Of a stretch of DNA of 64,000 bases, positions 62,132-64,000 are shown in pieces. The stretch comes from DATMNI01 sp035570275. GTDB lineage: Bacteria > Acidobacteriota > Terriglobia > Bryobacterales > Bryobacteraceae. The stretch's first letter is position 1; every line of letters begins with the position of its first letter. Under the pieces are notes generated by a model. The model ran no database searches, was not told the DNA's origin, and was given only the letters and a program-made list of their open reading frames with translations. Both the position numbers and the translations under genes were made by a program. Where the stretch lies: positions 1 through 64,000 of the forward strand of contig DATMNI010000251.1 in assembly GCA_035570275.1 (NCBI GenBank), given 5' to 3'.

Positions 62132-64000
62132 GTGATTCTCGGAATTGCCCTGATGATGGGGGCCGCGCCATGCGGTCCCTGTCATCAGACCATCGTACCG
62201 TCCTTCCAGCAGACCGCCCACTTCCTCACCTCTAGTCCCGCCAATTCCACGACTATCCTCGGCAGTTTCACGGAAGGCCACAATATCCTCCAGACAGCCG
62301 TACCTGGAGTCTCTTTCCGCATGGAGCGGAAGGGAGACGCCTTCTACCAGACTGCCTTCGATCGCGGCCGTACGCACAGTGAGCGCTTCGATCTGGTGCT
62401 GGGCTCGGGGCGGCGCGGGCAAAGCTATCTCTATTGGAAGGGCGGGCTGCTCTACCAGTTGCCTGTCTCCTACCTGGCCCTTACCGGGGGATGGATGAAC
62501 AGCCCCGGTTACCCGGATGGGGAAGTGCACTTCGAGCGCGTCATTCCCCCGCAGTGCCTGAAATGCCACGCCACCGAGGGCGCCAGGGCGGGCCAGTTCG
62601 AGGCGGGCATCACCTGCCAGAAATGCCACGGACCCGCCGACCAACATCCCGGCATCCGCAATCCGGCGAATCTGGACCGCGACGGCAAGGTGGCTCTCTG
62701 CGCAGCCTGCCATTCGGGCCTGGGCGATGGCGATGGCGGTGGCGGTGGCGCGGAAGCCGATGTCCACGGCAACCAGGCAGGCCTGCTGCGGCAGAGCCAG
62801 TGCTATCGGAACAGCCCCGGGATGTCATGTGGTACCTGCCACAATATCCACCGTGTGGAGAGGGACCTGGTGGCGATGTCGGCGCACTGTGCCACTTGCC
62901 ATCCGGCGCCGCAGCACAAGCGGACGGCGAAGGCCGGCAACTGCATCGATTGCCACATGCCCCGGCAGGAATCCAAGGTGATCACGTTCCGGACATCCGG
63001 CTCGCAGCTCGCGCAGCAGTACCGCACGCACAAGATCGCCATCTACGAGGATCAGGCGCCGAAGCGGCAGCCCCCGCCCCAGCCCCCGCCCCAGCCCAAG
63101 GATGCGGCCGGCGCGCGGGCCGGCGTGCAGTTCAACGACGTGGCGGCCGAGGCGGGGATTACATTCCGCCACGAGAACGGCGCGTCGGCGGAGAAGCACA
63201 TGTTCGAGACGTTCGGCTCTGGTGTGGGCGTCATCGATTTCGACAACGATGGGTGGCCCGACTTGTTTTTTGCCAACGGAGCCGACCTTGGGCACGGCAA
63301 GCGATCGCCGGGCAACGCCCTGTACCGGAACCTTGGCAACGGAAAGTTCGAAGACGTCACGGCAAAGGCCGGCGTGGCGGGCAACGGAATGTTCGCCACC
63401 GGCGTGACCGTGGGCGACTATGATAACGACGGCTGGCTCGATATATACGTCACCGGCTATGGCGGCAACCAGCTTTTTCACAACAACGGCGACGGCACGT
63501 TCACGGATGTGACTGCGAAGGCGGGGGTCGCGGGCGGTGGGTGGAGCAGCAGCGCGGCCTGGGTGGACTACGATCGCGACGGCTACCTGGATTTATTCGT
63601 GGCCCGCTACGTGGATTACGATATCAAGACCGCGCCGTACTGCGGTTACCAGAAACCGGGCTACCGCATGTACTGCGACCCGCAGCAGTTCGACGGCATG
63701 CCGGCCCTGCTCTACCACAACAACCGGGATGGCACTTTCACCGAGGTTGGGCGGAAGGCCGGCGTGGCGAACCCGGCGGGCAAGGGGCTGGGCGTGGCGA
63801 TCGGCGACATTGATGGCGACGGCTGGCCCGATATATTCGTGGCCAACGATGGCGTCCGCAATTTTCTTTACCGCAATAAAGGCAACGGCACCTTCGACGA
63901 CATCGCGTACGGCGCCGGTGTGGGATTCGACATGAACGGCAAGACGCTGAATGGCATGGGCGCGGAGATTGCCGACCTGGACGGCGACGGCTTGCCGGAC
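62132..64000 (+). CDS. Multiheme c-type cytochrome fused to FG-GAP repeats, C-terminus outside window
   Basis: An open frame of at least 623 codons. After a short hydrophobic leader (VILGIALMMGAAP) there are seven CxxCH heme motifs: CGPCH (62171), CLKCH (62555), CQKCH (62615), CAACH (62699), CGTCH (62828), CATCH (62888), CIDCH (62942). A Gly/Asp-rich spacer lies between the fourth and fifth. A proline-rich linker (PPPQPPPQPK) leads to FG-GAP/VCBS calcium loops (DFDNDGWPDLFFANG, DYDNDGWLDIYVTGYG, DYDRDGYLDLFVARYVD, DIDGDGWPDIFVANDG). The GTG start is uncertain; TTG 62129 or ATG 62153 are alternatives. The protein suggests extracytoplasmic electron transfer linked to a CRTAC1-type propeller. 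Confidence 0.88.
   Translation, partial: MILGIALMMGAAPCGPCHQTIVPSFQQTAHFLTSSPANSTTILGSFTEGHNILQTAVPGVSFRMERKGDAFYQTAFDRGRTHSERFDLVLGSGRRGQSYLYWKGGLLYQLPVSYLALTGGWMNSPGYPDGEVHFERVIPPQCLKCHATEGARAGQFEAGITCQKCHGPADQHPGIRNPANLDRDGKVALCAACHSGLGDGDGGGGGAEADVHGNQAGLLRQSQCYRNSPGMSCGTCHNIHRVERDLVAMSAHCATCHPAPQHKRTAKAGNCIDCHMPRQESKVITFRTSGSQLAQQYRTHKIAIYEDQAPKRQPPPQPPPQPKDAAGARAGVQFNDVAAEAGITFRHENGASAEKHMFETFGSGVGVIDFDNDGWPDLFFANGADLGHGKRSPGNALYRNLGNGKFEDVTAKAGVAGNGMFATGVTVGDYDNDGWLDIYVTGYGGNQLFHNNGDGTFTDVTAKAGVAGGGWSSSAAWVDYDRDGYLDLFVARYVDYDIKTAPYCGYQKPGYRMYCDPQQFDGMPALLYHNNRDGTFTEVGRKAGVANPAGKGLGVAIGDIDGDGWPDIFVANDGVRNFLYRNKGNGTFDDIAYGAGVGFDMNGKTLNGMGAEIADLDGDGLPD

Overview
The window is high-GC, densely packed chromosomal DNA. 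Gene content points to an Acidobacteriota member close to Bryobacterales/Solibacter. The signs are large Oar-like TonB-dependent receptors with an N-terminal carboxypeptidase-regulatory domain, CRTAC1 (FG-GAP plus ASPIC/UnbV) proteins paired with TPR proteins, Tat-type leaders on a sulfatase, a Gfo/Idh oxidoreductase and a DUF362 protein, a BlaI/M56 pair, and many decayed toxin-antitoxin and transposase remnants. This assignment is inferred from gene families only.

Layout. 1-3.2 kb: M56/BlaI pair with a palindromic operator, a PaiB-like flavoprotein, RutE, and an ABC-transporter/M1-peptidase deletion scar. 3.3-7.9 kb: flavin reductase, HU/IHF protein, M50 protease, two glycosyltransferases, prepilin peptidase. 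7.8-15 kb: accessory zone holding a RAYT transposase fragment, palindromic repeats, a dead hicA with orphan hicB genes, two rearranged copies of one small cassette on either side of sbcDC, an IS3 remnant and a PIN/RHH pair. 15.3-19 kb: alpha/beta hydrolase, guanine deaminase, Gfo/Idh oxidoreductase. 19.1-25 kb: operon of a seven-PAS histidine kinase, a receiver-PAS protein and a novel helical-repeat protein with a degenerate GGDEF-like end. 25.3-28.2 kb: Ser/Thr kinase with a cold-shock-like tail, its PP2C partner, and hicAB. 28.3-41.8 kb: sulfatase, a 1162-residue sialidase-like protein with a small partner, TPR protein, malate synthase, secreted and membrane proteins. 42.6-49.3 kb: TonB receptor, TPR and CRTAC1 triad. 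49.3-53.4 kb: thrC-tldD-pmbA. 53.6-56.3 kb: frameshifted SEC-C gene, AlbA_2 protein, small genes. 56.3-57.6 kb: aroF preceded by an aromatic leader peptide and attenuator. 58.9-64 kb: second TonB receptor followed by a multiheme c-type cytochrome fused to FG-GAP repeats, running off the end.

Most striking signals: (i) the aroF attenuator with leader peptide, three competing RNA arms and intrinsic terminator; (ii) the PAS kinase/receiver/degenerate-GGDEF operon; (iii) a double-hairpin REP-like family with a transposase fragment beside one copy; (iv) decayed hicAB cassettes around the hairpin nuclease SbcCD; (v) the kinase with cold-shock-like tail; (vi) the heptaheme-FG-GAP fusion. Several short repeat families have been inserted into or next to coding regions and appear to have supplied start or stop codons.
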